Origin: Plecoglossus altivelis
Lineage: Eukaryota > Chordata > Actinopteri > Osmeriformes > Plecoglossidae
Reading direction: 5' to 3'
NCBI GenBank assembly: GCA_036571765.1
Contig: BROE01000001.1
Location: 6,444,818 to 6,508,817, forward strand
Length of the DNA: 64,000 nt
In this document: piece after piece, positions 1-12,700 of the stretch
How the letters are laid out: each line of letters begins with the position of its first letter
Position numbering within the stretch: the stretch's first letter is position 1
Position numbers and translations under genes: made by a program
The notes under the pieces: generated by a model
Database searches by the model: none
Seen by the model: only the letters and a program-made list of their open reading frames with translations
Told to the model about the DNA's origin: nothing

Positions 1-236
1 CGTTGAAAACACGAGACGAGAAAAGACAGAAGAAGCCAAAGCAAACACAGATGACCGTGGGAGCATGGGCGGGCAGCGGAGTTTCCAGTCAGGAATCACC
101 AGATGATACAAATCATAAAATCATAAGTCAACTCAAGAACATCAAGAGAGCGGTAGCTAACATGGGGAAAAACGCTCACTCTTTAAGATCTCTCTCTCAT
201 TTCCAGTCTCTCCCTCTCTTTCTCGGTTTTTCTTAC

Positions 237-327
<91 letters not shown>

Positions 328-429
328 GCACACACCGGAGCTAGAAGTAACAGTTGCAGAAGCAGCTTGCATAGAACTCAATGGGAACATTGTCAGTCCG
401 AGCCTGGCCCCTCATGTTCCTGAGCCTAC
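1..429. other. map4-like intron, left edge of window
   Basis: Non-coding on the minus-strand gene. It begins at the GT donor that follows the last visible map4 exon (GTAGGC read on the minus strand) and runs off the window. Its main content is a pyrimidine/CA microsatellite at about 237-333. The long open frame over this repeat is low-complexity and is not treated as a gene. Confidence 0.6.
237..333. repeat. compound (CT)n(CA)n microsatellite
   Basis: Nearly pure CT dinucleotides for about 65 bases followed by about 12 CA units. It lies in a map4 intron. Confidence 0.95.
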
Positions 430-926
430 CTTGGTCTTACTGTCGGGACTGGCCAGGTTTTTGCTCCCGTTAGTGGTAGGGGATTTAGCCATCCCTTTCC
501 CAGTCTTCTCCTCCGTCTCTGCTTTGCCTGTCTTGTCTGTCACTTTCTCTGCAGTTTCCTTTTTCTCTGTCTTCTCGTCCTTGTTGGTCTTCTCTGGCTT
601 GTCCACTTTCTCAGCTTTTTCAGTTTTGTCAAACCTTTCCTCCTTCAGGATGTTCTCAGACTTCTGGGTCTTGTCTGAGTTGTCAACCTTCTTGAGCGGA
701 TCTTCTTTCTCTTTCTTGTCGAACTGGTCCAATTTTTCTTGCTTGTCCTGCTTGTTCTCAGACTTGTTCTCAGTCTTGTTCTCAGTCTTGCTCTCAGTCT
801 TGTTCTCAGACTTGATCTCAGTCTTGTTCTCAGACTTGTTCTCAGTCTTGCTCTCAGTCTTGTTCAGGTTGTCCATCTTGGGGAAGAGGTCTGCCTTCTC
901 CATCTTCTCTTTGTTATCTGCTTTCA
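430..926 (-). CDS. map4: map4-like coding exon with KTENK-type tandem repeats
   Basis: The exon is bounded by acceptor TTCGTAG at 927-933 and donor GTAGGC from 429. It enters in phase 1 (V of VKADNKEK) and leaves in phase 0 (K of SPDSKTK). Residues are almost all K, E, D, T, S and N. An internal run of five-residue units (KTESK, KTENK, KSENK, KTEIK) is encoded by a 15-nt tandem DNA repeat. The composition resembles the acidic/basic KDK-type repeats of mammalian MAP4, though the unit differs. Confidence 0.75.
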
Positions 927-1131
927 CTACGAAGAAACAAACGCAAACAAAACTATTGTTACCTCAGGCAATAAAACTGGTCACAACCTTAACCCTGACT
1001 TTTGGTCACGCCGCCAAAACTTGCTGTGTTCAAACACAAATACTCAGGCCACCAACATACACATACATTGCCAGCACTTAACACACCCTGCGCTCAGAGC
1101 CACAGCTACAGAGAGCCTTTGAACAAGGACT

Positions 1132-1179
<48 letters not shown>

Positions 1180-2164
1180 GGAAGGCTCGCTGAGTTTTGC
1201 CAGTGACACAGTGAGGTCTTGGGGGAGGAGAAGAAAAATGGTGGTGATGACTAGAGCAGGGGCACAGAGAGTGGCATTGGCCGCCCTGAGCAGACAGAAC
1301 GGGACATTGTTGGTGTAAACCTTATGTAACCCAGCCTGGCATGGGCTGTGCCCTTCGCACAGACAGAGAAAAACAGATGATCGGAAACACCAAGAATGGA
1401 AACAGAGGGGGGAGAGTGAGTGAGCGAGAGAGAATTAGAAAGAGTGAGAGAGGAAGAGAGAGAGAGGGAGGCAGACCAATGTGGCTTACCAATGACAAAT
1501 CAGGCACCTCTAAGTAAATATAACAAATTATTCATTGTAGAAAACAGCACAAATGGCTGAAAGGGGCAAAACTGAAGAGAAATATGTTGAAATGATGCAC
1601 AGCAAGAAGGCTATTGACTGAGCTGGTGGTGCTGTAGACTCCGCTCAGCCATCACAATGGCACTAAAGCATGAGTCATCCACCTCTGGCAGAAAGGCCTA
1701 GCTGGTCCTCGAAGGTCTCTGCTCTAGTATCTCATACACTCCTCAAGTGCAGCGTGGGGTTGTGTGCGTGTTTGTGTGCATGCGTGCGACCATGCAGAGT
1801 GCGTGCGGTTGAGTAATCGCTGTCACATAAATGACTGTTTAGCTAACACTGGGACATGGAGCTGGTGCTCATAATGTGACTGCAGGCAACCCAAAAGCAT
1901 AAGCAAACACACAGGCAACCACACATACACTTGACCAGGCAATTGTATATTGCTCCCTCGGCATGTAAACATAATATTGTGTTTTCTGGCCTTTACATTA
2001 TGTCTTGGATCATGAGATCAGACATATATATCTATATATATATCTATATATATATATATAGATATATATATAGATAGATAGATATCTATTATATATATAG
2101 AGAGAGATCGACAGACAGACAGACAGACAGGCAGGCAGGCAGACGGATGGATAGATAGAGAGAA

Positions 2165-2215
<51 letters not shown>

Positions 2216-5200
2216 GAGCCAGAGTGTGAGAGAGAGTTAAGGATTATATCCTATGACCTTCATCTAGGGAGGAAAGAAGAGGTCCGCTGCAGGAGGCAGC
2301 AGCTGTTCTTTCTGTTGGCTCCCTGCTGATCTGGCAGGAGGATGTGTGTGCAGGACCATCGCTGTCCCTCAGGCTCCACACGGTGAGGAAATGCGTGTGT
2401 GTGTATTTCTGTGCGTAAACATATATGCATATATACAGCGTGTGCATATATATATATATATACTGCTGTAGATAGCTAAAACCTAATAGTATGTGAAAAC
2501 AGCTGTCACCTGCACATCTGCTACTCTGTGGTTGAGGGAATGGACAGACTCAATTTCAAATCAATCACAGTTCTTTCCCATCTCTGAGGGGAATCTCTCT
2601 CACACAAAGTGGCACAGGTGTTAAATATCTCTGAACAGCACCGATGGCTGGAAAAGGGAGAGGCTGGAGAAGAGGAGGTAAACACTAAAGTGTAAGTAAA
2701 AAGACACAACTAGAGCACATAATCTTAGACATTCATGGTCATGAAATCACATTACAGAGCCTAGTTCAGCAGTTGCTTTTCATGTTCTAAAACAACAGTT
2801 GACATTGCACCGGTACCCTTCAACCAGACCAGTCAATACAGCATGTCCCAAAAACAACTGGGTCATATTAAAGCCAGCCCTGTGACTTGCTAGTTAACAA
2901 CAACCATTTGGTTTGATGTTCCAAGCCCTGAACTAAATGGTCATTAACCTTGTACATCACGCTCTATGTTTGACTGTGATTGGTCACCTGGCCTCCGCGC
3001 AGACTTTGATTGGTCACCTACCCTCGATGTTGCTAGGCAGTCTGAGGCCATTGAAGGCAGCTCCACTGAGAGGAACAGGAAGCAGAACGCTCGCCTCCGA
3101 GCTCCCGTCATGCCTCCTGGGTGGTGGTGAGGCCGGGGCGCGGGGGGAGGAGAGGCTAAAAGGTGACATCAGCATCATGGCGTTTCCCACCACTCGCTCA
3201 TCCGCCACGGTGAGGGAGCGCTTGACGGCTGCGTGCGGAGGCCTTGTCCCCATGGTCATGGGAGAGGGCTTGTCTCCATGCAGGACAGGTTTTCCGGGGT
3301 AGGCATCAGGTAGGTCCAGACTGGCAGGCACAGACAGGTGAGAGCAGTCCGACATGGTGCGTCTCACAGCGGTGCGCTGGGCGGTCTCTGGGGCAGTTCC
3401 ACGCTGATCCAGGACCCCCCTGAAGGAGGAAGGTTCCTCCTCCTCCTCATCGCTATCCTCTGAGAAAATCACCACGGCTGTGCTTCTACCCAGACCTCCG
3501 TTCCTGCCTCCACCCTGGGAAAAGCCTTCCTTGTCCAGCCCTGGTTGCCCTTGGCCGGGATGAGTGCCGACTGGAGGTGAGGGGCAATGGGCTCCAGGGG
3601 TGTGCTGTCCTGGTTCTTGCAGGCCAGAGAATAAGGGGTTCCAGACGCAGTGCTCGTTAGCTGGCCCCCGGGGCTGCAGGTGGGGTGGGGCAGTCTGGGT
3701 CTGGGTGGCGGCGATCCCAGATCGGCTGGCCTGGTTGTCAGTGGCGCTGAACGAGGGCGTCCTCCCGGGTGAAGGGAGTGAGGAAGAGGAGGAGAGAGGA
3801 CTACTGGGGCTCTGGCCGGCGCTGCCCAACGAGCTCACTCCCACATGACCCTCTGGCACCTTAAGCTCTGCCTCTATCTTGAACCCCGGCGGGTGGTCGA
3901 AGAGGAACAGCTTGTCCTCATCTGTGAGCCGGGGTGCCCCTGGATTGCCGTCTCCAGGACCCAGAGCAGTGCCACCCACCTGGCCCTGCTGCCTGCTCTG
4001 CCATGGAGGGGTGGGTATGGAGGGCACCTTGCCTAGTATCATATCGCTGTAGTCACACCGCTGCTGGACAACACCAGTGCTAACGTTTCCCTGCTGGGCA
4101 TGACTGGGCAGAGAAGACATCCTCGCCTCTTTCTCTCTCTCTCTCGTCTCCCTCTTCCTCCCCCTCTATGGATCTGCCCTCTCTTCCGCCACTCAGTCTC
4201 TCTCCTCTCTTCCTCTCAGTTGCTCTCCTCTGAGTCTGTCTCCTCTTCCTCCTTTGGAAGGATTCTCGGCTTCCTTGTAGGTTGCAGAGCCGAGAAATAG
4301 ATCCTCTCCTGGTGGCCTGGATATATGGTGGGTGTGGTGTGTGTGTGAATGTCTGTGAAGGGTGTGTGTGTGTGACGTGTGTGTGTGCAAGCTGGGTGAC
4401 TGTGTGTGTTTCGCTCGGTGTCTCTGAGCTCTGAATGGATCAGATGAGGCAGAGGGGCTGAGCTGAACGCTGCTCTCTCCCCCTCCCTCCCCCCTCAATG
4501 ACATCACAGCCCTAACAGAATAGCTTTGGTCACATGACTGCCCAGAACATTTCCCTATTCGCTGCAGAAGATTCTCAGTTCCAACCTCCAGCAGTGGCTC
4601 ATAAACATACACAAAAAAGACGCACATACACTGTTGCTGCTCTTTAAACCACAGTAGTCTTTTCATGTGAAAGACAGGATTGGCAGTGAAAGACAGAATT
4701 GGCAGGTATAGTTGTTGAGACCCAGAGAGACAAAGAAAGAAAAAGAAAGACAGAGAAAGAAATAAAGAAGAATATAGAGAGAGGGGGATGTAGTGAGTCA
4801 GTGAGAGACTGAGACCTGCTCTGAGGGAAACGGAGCTTCTGGCTGCCATTCCAGAGGGACAACTGCAGCAGTAGCATCTATTACAGCTCCAAGGCTCTCC
4901 TGCTGCCTTGCTGCTATTAATGGGCTTATCGTCTCTGTGTTTACCCCCTGGCTCACCTTGCTAGCGCTGTTGTCTACCACCCCCTGCTCCTCTGCTCAAC
5001 CCCTGCCTCCTCTTCTCCTCTACCTCCACCTGCTCCTCTGCTCAACCCCTGCCTCCTCTTCTCCTCTACCTCCACCTGCTCCTGTTCTCTCTTCACCCCC
5101 ACCCACCTCCTCCTTTCCTAACGATTATCCCTCCCCATATCTCCTGAGAGGACCCCTTCACCCCCTTCCTCCTCTACCCAGCCCAACACCTTGTCACTCT

Positions 5201-6701
5201 GCTCCTATAATCTCCTCTCCTCCCCCACCTCTTATCCTTACCCCCATGCTCTCCAACACCCCCCTCCCACTCCTCTCCCCACTCCCCCTGGCACACTTTG
5301 ATATCACATATATCACTGCATCCTTACACTTGCGTCATCAATCCTGCCATCACTCACTTCCACCGTCCAGTGCTTCTCCTCCCATCTTCCCTCAGCACCT
5401 CTTCTCTCACCCCTCCCACTGCTCCTTTGTCCTCTATCTCTCGCCTATCTCCCCCTTGGTGTATATCTCTGGGTGCTGGCTTCCGGCCCTGGCCTTCTCT
5501 TGTTTATCATGCTGGCTCTCTTGGTTGTGAACAATGTGTTCCCCTCCTCCTCGCGCCACGTGGTGCCATCTGTTTTGGAAGCTATCGATTAGACGCCTTG
5601 GGACAGAGAGTGTGTATGATGACATGCCATCAATATGGACCAGTCTCAGACTGTCTTCTCTTCACAAGAGCCTTGACAGACGGACAGAGAGACGGACAGA
5701 CAGACAGGTCTAGCCCGTCCTGATAACATCCCCATCCTGCTATGAATGCGGCCAAAATAAAACCTAATTAAACTTGAATGAATGACACTTATGTAATGCC
5801 CCAAAAAAAGGCCCCCATTTACGGTCCGAAAAGGGAACAAGCGGGAGAATGAATTATGCAAGGAGGCAAGGAGGGGTACTGTACAGTTTGGGGTGTCTCC
5901 AGGTTGTCTGCTAAGCATGGTTTCCCTCTTACACTACCTTGAGGGTTTACAATGACAGGCTGCTATTGTAAATAGATACGCAAAGGTTCAATGAAAACAA
6001 ACCAAACCAGGGAACCTTTGAGTAGGTCACAGAGCACCCAGTGTTGAAAAAGATTGGTGCTGGTTCAGGCCGTTCAGTCAGTTTTGTGTCAGTGTGACGG
6101 TGAATCTCAAGGTTACACAGCACTTTGAGACAGCCCAAGTCAGACAGACTGCCAGGGGTCAATTGCATCACAATAATACTGCAATACCCAGTTTTAACTG
6201 TGTTAGTTAGTTACGTCAGTCCAAAGGAACAAGCTGGATTCTCATGAATGAATGCCATTATGCAACTGTGACTGATCGTGTTGTCCATCCAATACCGACC
6301 TACATGAGACACTGATGATTCAACCCTAGTCCCAAACCCAAACTCAACCTTAACTCTCACCATATTTGGTTGCTCACATAGAGGAACACGCACTGGATAC
6401 ATCTCATGGATGACAGGGTTCCTTTAATCTAGCAAGACACCCCGCTCAGAGTTTCTAGTGATGGTGGACAAGCTCTTGTCTTGACGCTTGGTGCAGTTAA
6501 AATAGGAGGCACTTTGTAGCAAGCATCCTACTAACAAAGCCAACCAGCTCCGACCGTAACAGAATGTGGGGCATGAGGAGAGGAGAGAGGAAGGAAATCT
6601 ATGAGCCCTCAGATGAGGTCAGACCATGCAGGCTAAAAGGGACAAGGTCAAAGAGAGAGAGATGGAGGGATATTGAGAGAGATACAGAGAGATACAGAGA
6701 G

Positions 6702-6737
<36 letters not shown>

Positions 6738-9700
6738 GTACGTACAGCTGGTTGTCATCGGTGCTGGGAGGATGGGGGGATGAGAGGAGAGGAGGAGGAC
6801 AGGAAGACTGTCAAGAGTGTTTCTATTTCTGGTATCCAACCTCCTGACAGACACACCCCATTTTCTCCTCCCTCAGTAGTCTCCGAGTCTATGTTTCCAC
6901 GGAAACCATCATCTCCCATATCCATGGCAACAGGCTCCCAGTCTGGGAGGCAGCTATGATTTCAGTATGCGTCGCCGTGGCGACCCAGGGAGTCTGGGAG
7001 AAATGCTGGAACATGGAAGTGAAGGACGCAGGGACTGAGAAAGGGCAAGGACGGAGGAAAGGATGGAGGGATGGATGGATAGGGAGATTCAAAGAGAATA
7101 ACCTAGATTATGGAAGAAGAGCGACAAGAATGTATGGAGACATGATAGCAGGTCATGAAATGATGGAGAGAAGTCATGAAGGAACGGTAAAACATAAAAG
7201 CTTCTCTTCCCCACAGCCTGCCACATCTCTCCCCCGGGTCTTACTGATGACTGACTGATGCATACATGGTAACTACCCCAAATCCAATCACGATGCCTCA
7301 TCATGGCCCAAAAAGAAAAACAGGGCGACAGCGTGGAAAGATGGAGGGCTGAGGAGACCGTTGAGGCACTGACAGGGGCTTATGTGCTGTAATGAGTCCT
7401 CATAGACATGATGTAGAGGAGACATCAAAACAGATCAACATGAGGCATGAGGATGGGCAGGAGGAAGTGGGTGAGAAGCATGTCTGTCTGTCTGTCCAGC
7501 TCCTCCTTGCAGGCGGTGAGCATTTCCCAGACTGCTATTTCTGGGAGCGGCGCTATAATCTAAAATAACAGCTTCGGTAGAACATTCATGAGCGTTTTAG
7601 TCTGAAGCTAATATATTAATGTAGGTCTCCAAGTCTTAAAGTCTAAGCATACATTTCTAAGACACTCATCTCAGGGGAGTAGGAGTCACTTAAAGGATAA
7701 CAAGGAACCATGCAGTACTATGCGTTCAACATGGGGACGGAGAGAATGGACCTTCTGGTCTCCATAGAGGACAGAAAACTGTTTCATAAATAGATCAGAA
7801 AGTCTTTACTTGTGATGTGGCCTACTTCTAATCTTGATCTCATCCAGTATTCATGTTTGGCCTCTGGGCCAATGTGCTACCAATAGGAGATCACAGACTC
7901 GGACCATGGTCTAGATATCACAATGGACTAGGGATCTCATACCTGATGAAACAGGAAGATCTATTGCATTAGGCATCTTATTGCACTGATAGTGGTTCTG
8001 TGTGCAGTATGGCTGTAAAATCGCCTTCAATACCCTCATTCTGTTACACAGGCACCACACCCTGACTGAGTCACTCAAATATCGTCTGAAGTGGATCGAT
8101 AAGTAATCCTCATTCAAATACCTTGAATCCATAGTTGTTGTGCGTATTCTAAAAGCAACGTAGATTGAAGAAGACCCTGGTTTTCGATTAGCCAACGGGG
8201 AGACATTAACCTTGACACATAAAAGCACTAAGAGCACTATAAAGTATTTACTCAAACTGCTCCACCAGTGGACACCTGAGGGCTGTGGGTCCAGGGCTCC
8301 CAGGGAGTATGCTTTATGTGAAAATGTCAGTTAAACAGCATGCACATGGACAGTAAAGATTGCCTGCATACCAGGACACACTTAATTGAAGAGAGAGAGA
8401 CAGAGAGACAGAGAGAGAGAGAAAAAGAGAGAGCCTGTTTGTCTGTCACTGTATATAGATGGTGTCAGTACCGTATGCTTAGCAGCGAGGCAAACTGCTA
8501 CGGATGGCTGGAAGCCTAACTGACTGCTGGGGATGGCTCCACTGTTTGTTTGGTGGCAGGATGGTCGCTGTTCGCCCTACCAGAATAATGACTATGCAGC
8601 TGGACCAGCCAGCAGAGCGCGATGTGATCACCCTAGCTGCACATTCGCTAGCACCACCCTGTTCTACCCACACGCACGCACGAGCACGCGTGCAGGCAAA
8701 CTATAAAGCACGCACTCACACAAACGCGTGCATGCGTGTATACACACATGCATAGAAATCGACAGCTATAAAAAGACAGACTGCGCTCGCTTACATAACC
8801 GCTAAAAAGTCCCAGCCATCAATATTGCATTAGCCAAAGGATGAGAGAGGGAGGAGGGTAAAAGAGAGGGAGGAGGGGGAAAGAGAGGGAGGAGGGGGAA
8901 AGAGAGGAAGGAGGGGGAAAGAGAGGGAGGAGGGGGAAAGGTTGAAGGAGGCTGGGAGGGAGAAAGGCTGGAGGGGAGAGATGGGGGGGAGAAAAACGGA
9001 GAAGAAAAACAAAGATGGTGATTGCAGGAGAGGGAGGGAGGGATGAACAGAGAGAGAGAGATGGAGGGTGGGGAGATCCAGAGACACCAGCAGATGTCTC
9101 TCTCTTCCCCTCCAAGCAGACAGTCATGTGGATATAATTCCTGAACACACACTGCTAACTGACGGACTGGTCTGAGAAGAGCACATGCTGACAACAAAAT
9201 AACCACAGTAGGTTTTGGAGAGGACAGCAGGGGTGCTCATTTAAACCTTCAAGCACGCATCACCTCTACCACAGAGAGAATACTGGACTGGATAATAGCT
9301 GCTTAACACACAAACCCATTATTATGAAAGCTTCATTCAAATGAATTGCATAGTTTGAAAAATGTGACTCACCTGGTCAGTGTTTAGTTGACACCATCAG
9401 GGGAAGGACATGTGAGGGGAACACAAGAGAGAGAGAGGTTTTTTTTGTCACGTCACTGTTTCATCACACTAAAAGCATCAACAACAATGACACATAAAGC
9501 TTCTGAATTCTTATTGGAAACTGGTTCAGCATCCAATAGCAAAATATGACTTGTGTATGAGCTTTAGCATCTGATTGCTACCCTCCTGAATTCCAGGACA
9601 ATTTTGAGAACATTCAAAATGGTTCTGAAAGGCAATCAGCATACACAAGTCTGAAGTAGTGTGACATAGAGACAGTTAAGGACACCAAGGTCAGTCTTTA

Positions 9701-12700
9701 GGCTCATTGGAGGAAGAAAATAGAATTATTTTAGTGGAGCAGGAAGAGAGAGGTGCCCTCAAAGACAAACAGACAGGTAGAGAGAATCACACTGCAAACC
9801 AACTTCCCAGGGTTAGGGTACCAAGGTATAGGGTTATGGTACCAGGATATAGGGTTAAGGTACCACGGTATAGGGTTAGGGGGTGTCAAGAAGAAGTTGA
9901 AAGATGCTTGGAGTAATTTTGGGATTTGGGCATCATTCTCACTGAGCAGAACAGAATCAGTCAGAAGTCTCACAGTACTCTCAAAATATTATAGGGACAT
10001 GCCTGATACTACAGCGCTAATGATTGTTAAAAGAGTCAGGACGAGGAGGAGAGAGCTGAGATCATCAGACTGCAGACAGCAGCAGACAGACATAGATCAG
10101 GTTGAGTGTAATAGTCATAGATATTTTGTTATTATTATTGTCATCGATTGCTAACACAGAGCTACAGAGAGCCAGGCAGGCAGAAAGATGGCCCAGCCAA
10201 GACACACACACATTCAGAATAGACAAAGGTATCGGCGTGTAGTTATGACAACGTTATTACAATGCTATTTACAGAAACAAGGCCAGGCAGACAGTAGACT
10301 GGGTAGTCAGTCCACAGAGCCATGCAATAGTCATCCACCCCCATACTGTCTAACTAGCATGTCCCCTCTTCAGTGTCAGTGTCACCAACCTTCCAGTGGG
10401 GGGAGCTGTGGCGCCCTGGGATCCTGGTGCTCTGTGAGGGCAGGGGGAGAGGGAGAGGGAGGGGCTGCAGGGACAGAGGTGGTGGCCGCAGGGAGGGAGG
10501 GCGGAGCTGAGGGGATAAAGGGTGGGGCTGCAGGGTTCAGGCCGAAGCTGCCTGTAGCGGGAAGGGGTGTGACAGGCAAGGGGGTGGAGCTTAACAAGGA
10601 TGATGTCAGGTTCAAAGAAGAGGAGTGTTGAGGGGTTGGGGAAGCGGGGTTGAAGGGTGCAGAGGCCTGGGAGAGGGGGGCTGGGGGGGAGAGGTTCATG
10701 AGGGGGGTTGCCTGGGTGATAGGGGTGGTGGCAGGGGTGGTCTGGAGGACAGAGTCCAGAAAAGAAAAGGTCTGAGAGACTGGGCTGAGGCATGGTGAGC
10801 CTGGGGCAGTCTGCTCCTTCCCAGTCTCTTGGCCATGGTCAACCAGGGTCCCAGCCAAGCCCTGGGGTTGCAGAACCTCCTTAGATACAGCAAAGGACAT
10901 GGGGAAGTCTTCCACACGCATGGGCTCATAAGGGCGTGGGGAGGCGGGTGTGTGTTCACTGGGACTCTGGCCAGGCTTGATGGGATTAGACAAGGCAGAG
11001 GACTTGCCAGGGCTGGGGCTGAGGCTATCTGAATTTCCCAAAAGGGTGTGGGAAGAAACTATCTGATGGGCAGCATTGGGTTTACAGTCAGCTAGACTAA
11101 ATGGGCCAGTCTGGGGGTCATCTAGGCTAGAAAGGCTGTCCTCCAGGGCCAAAGTTGCCAAAGGGCCGGTGTCAGTAGCTGTTACCCAGCCAGGGGTCAC
11201 TGAGGCTGGGGTAGGAGATGCAGGCTCCTGGGGTGCCCCCCACTCCTCTGGCAGCTTCATCCTGCTCTTATTCTTCCTGCCCTTCACCCTCCCCCCGCCA
11301 CCGCCCCCCCTCCCTCGGATCTCCCACTCCCAGGGCTCCTCCTCTTGCGGCGAGGAGGCAGGGCTGAGGGCGACGTTGTCAGAAGCAGCGCTCTCGGATT
11401 GGCCGTCTCCCTGGGCTTCCTGCCTGTCCAGGAATTTGTAGACCTCTTCCCGGGGCCTCCGCTTCTTCTTCTTCCTCTTCTGCTGCTTTCCCCCACCCCC
11501 CTTCTCTTCCACAGACCCCCCAGAGGGGCTTAGGGGCTCAGAGGTGGAGGAGGGGGAGCTCTCATCCACGGAGTCTCCAGGGGAAAGTGGGGGCGCTGCG
11601 GGGGCCTGGGACCTGGACTCACCTGCCCACTGCGGTGGGGGGCACCCCTCTTCAGTGTGTACAGAGAGGAGGAATGAGAGTCACTGACCAGGTCATTGTA
11701 AAGCCAATTATTTGTCAATTCCCTACTGAGATATTGTCAAAAAAATGAAGTTGACTTTTTCTATGCATTCCGGTCAACTCATGCTCACTGTAATGGAACT
11801 TAAACCAGAGACAGAAAAATATTAAATGAATTAACTAATTAATTGAGCTGTACCTGTATGAGTTAGAGTATATCAACTCCTCAACAATATTTAAAAGGTC
11901 AGAGGGGTCAGCAGTCACAATTTATGTATTACCATTTGTTGTACTGGCTGTAAATATGTATGCAGGCCAATGACAATTTACAGTTTTCACTGCTGTCTGT
12001 CAGGCAGCCTATCAGGTGTGATTCTCTCTGGCTTGGGGGTTCATGGCAAAGGCCAGTTTTTAAAGGCCACAGCATGTCTTCACATGGGCCAATGAGCAGA
12101 GGAGTTCATGTTCAGTATGAGTGAGAGACAGACTACACAGACGTCATACATATACTGGTGAAAGACAGGTGTGATTGATTTACCTGCTTGGGGCAGAATG
12201 GAACCACTGGAACCGTTTCAAAAGAACATTTCCCTCTAAGCAGGCAGAGCAATTAAATCAACCACACCCAAGTGTTTGAGCTCTGTTACAGCTCAGGTGG
12301 AACACACATTAACGATGAATTTCAAGCAGTTCATGAGATGGAGAGAGTCTAATTCAAACACTTTGGCACAAACACATCAACACAAATTCAGGGGAAAGAA
12401 GATAACCTACTGCATGCACGCAACTTTTAATAAACCCAAACAAGCCATCAAACAGGTATAAAATGTGCATGCATAGCAACAAAAATCCCAGCATGCACTT
12501 CTGTCTGAGGAAAAGACATGAAGACATTAACTTTAATTTCCAGCATACTTCTCTCGCCTCACATTGCCTCCTCTCCGCTCCTCCCCAATACCCTTGACAC
12601 TACTCTAATCTCCTCCTTTACCAATCGTTAATGGTGATGAATTCTCTCCTCTTTAATTCTCCATTAAAATGCCCTTCCTGCGCTTCCTCCTCTTAAGTGA

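Larger units (their letters stand above)
927..3021. other. map4-like intron with dense microsatellites
   Basis: No coding signal on either strand. It holds a GA run at about 1134-1175, purine-rich DNA at 1380-1470, and the large TA/GATA/GACA block at 2026-2220. Open frames here are short and repeat-driven. Confidence 0.55.
4501..10389. other. large map4-like intron (5.9 kb)
   Basis: No supported exon on either strand. Contents include a C-rich pyrimidine tract (4,970-5,290) with a 46-bp tandem duplication, GA microsatellites (6,655-6,735 and 8,393-8,432), a 19-bp purine minisatellite (8,841-8,941) and a 21-bp TTAGGG-containing repeat (9,809-9,881). The other open frames are short and lack splice context. 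Confidence 0.5.

Noticed and set aside
3..344. 113-codon plus-strand open frame at the left edge
   Set aside because: Its second half is only the CT/CA microsatellite and it has no family resemblance or splice context; it lies antisense in a map4 intron.
431..1122. Two plus-strand open frames opposite the last map4 exon
   Set aside because: They are shadows of the KTENK repeat exon; the peptides are Leu/Ser/Val repeats caused by the 15-bp repeat.
4193..4849. 218-codon minus-strand frame upstream of the alternative map4 start
   Set aside because: Low-complexity sequence over TG/GA repeats; it ends at a stop before the ATG at 4120 and shows no conserved motif. It may simply be 5' UTR.
4937..5723. 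Long plus-strand Pro/Ser/Leu frames
   Set aside because: Generated by a C/T-only tract with a 46-bp duplication; no start context, splice sites or family match.
8802..9206. Three overlapping minus-strand Ser/Pro/Leu frames
   Set aside because: All read the 19-bp purine minisatellite in different frames.
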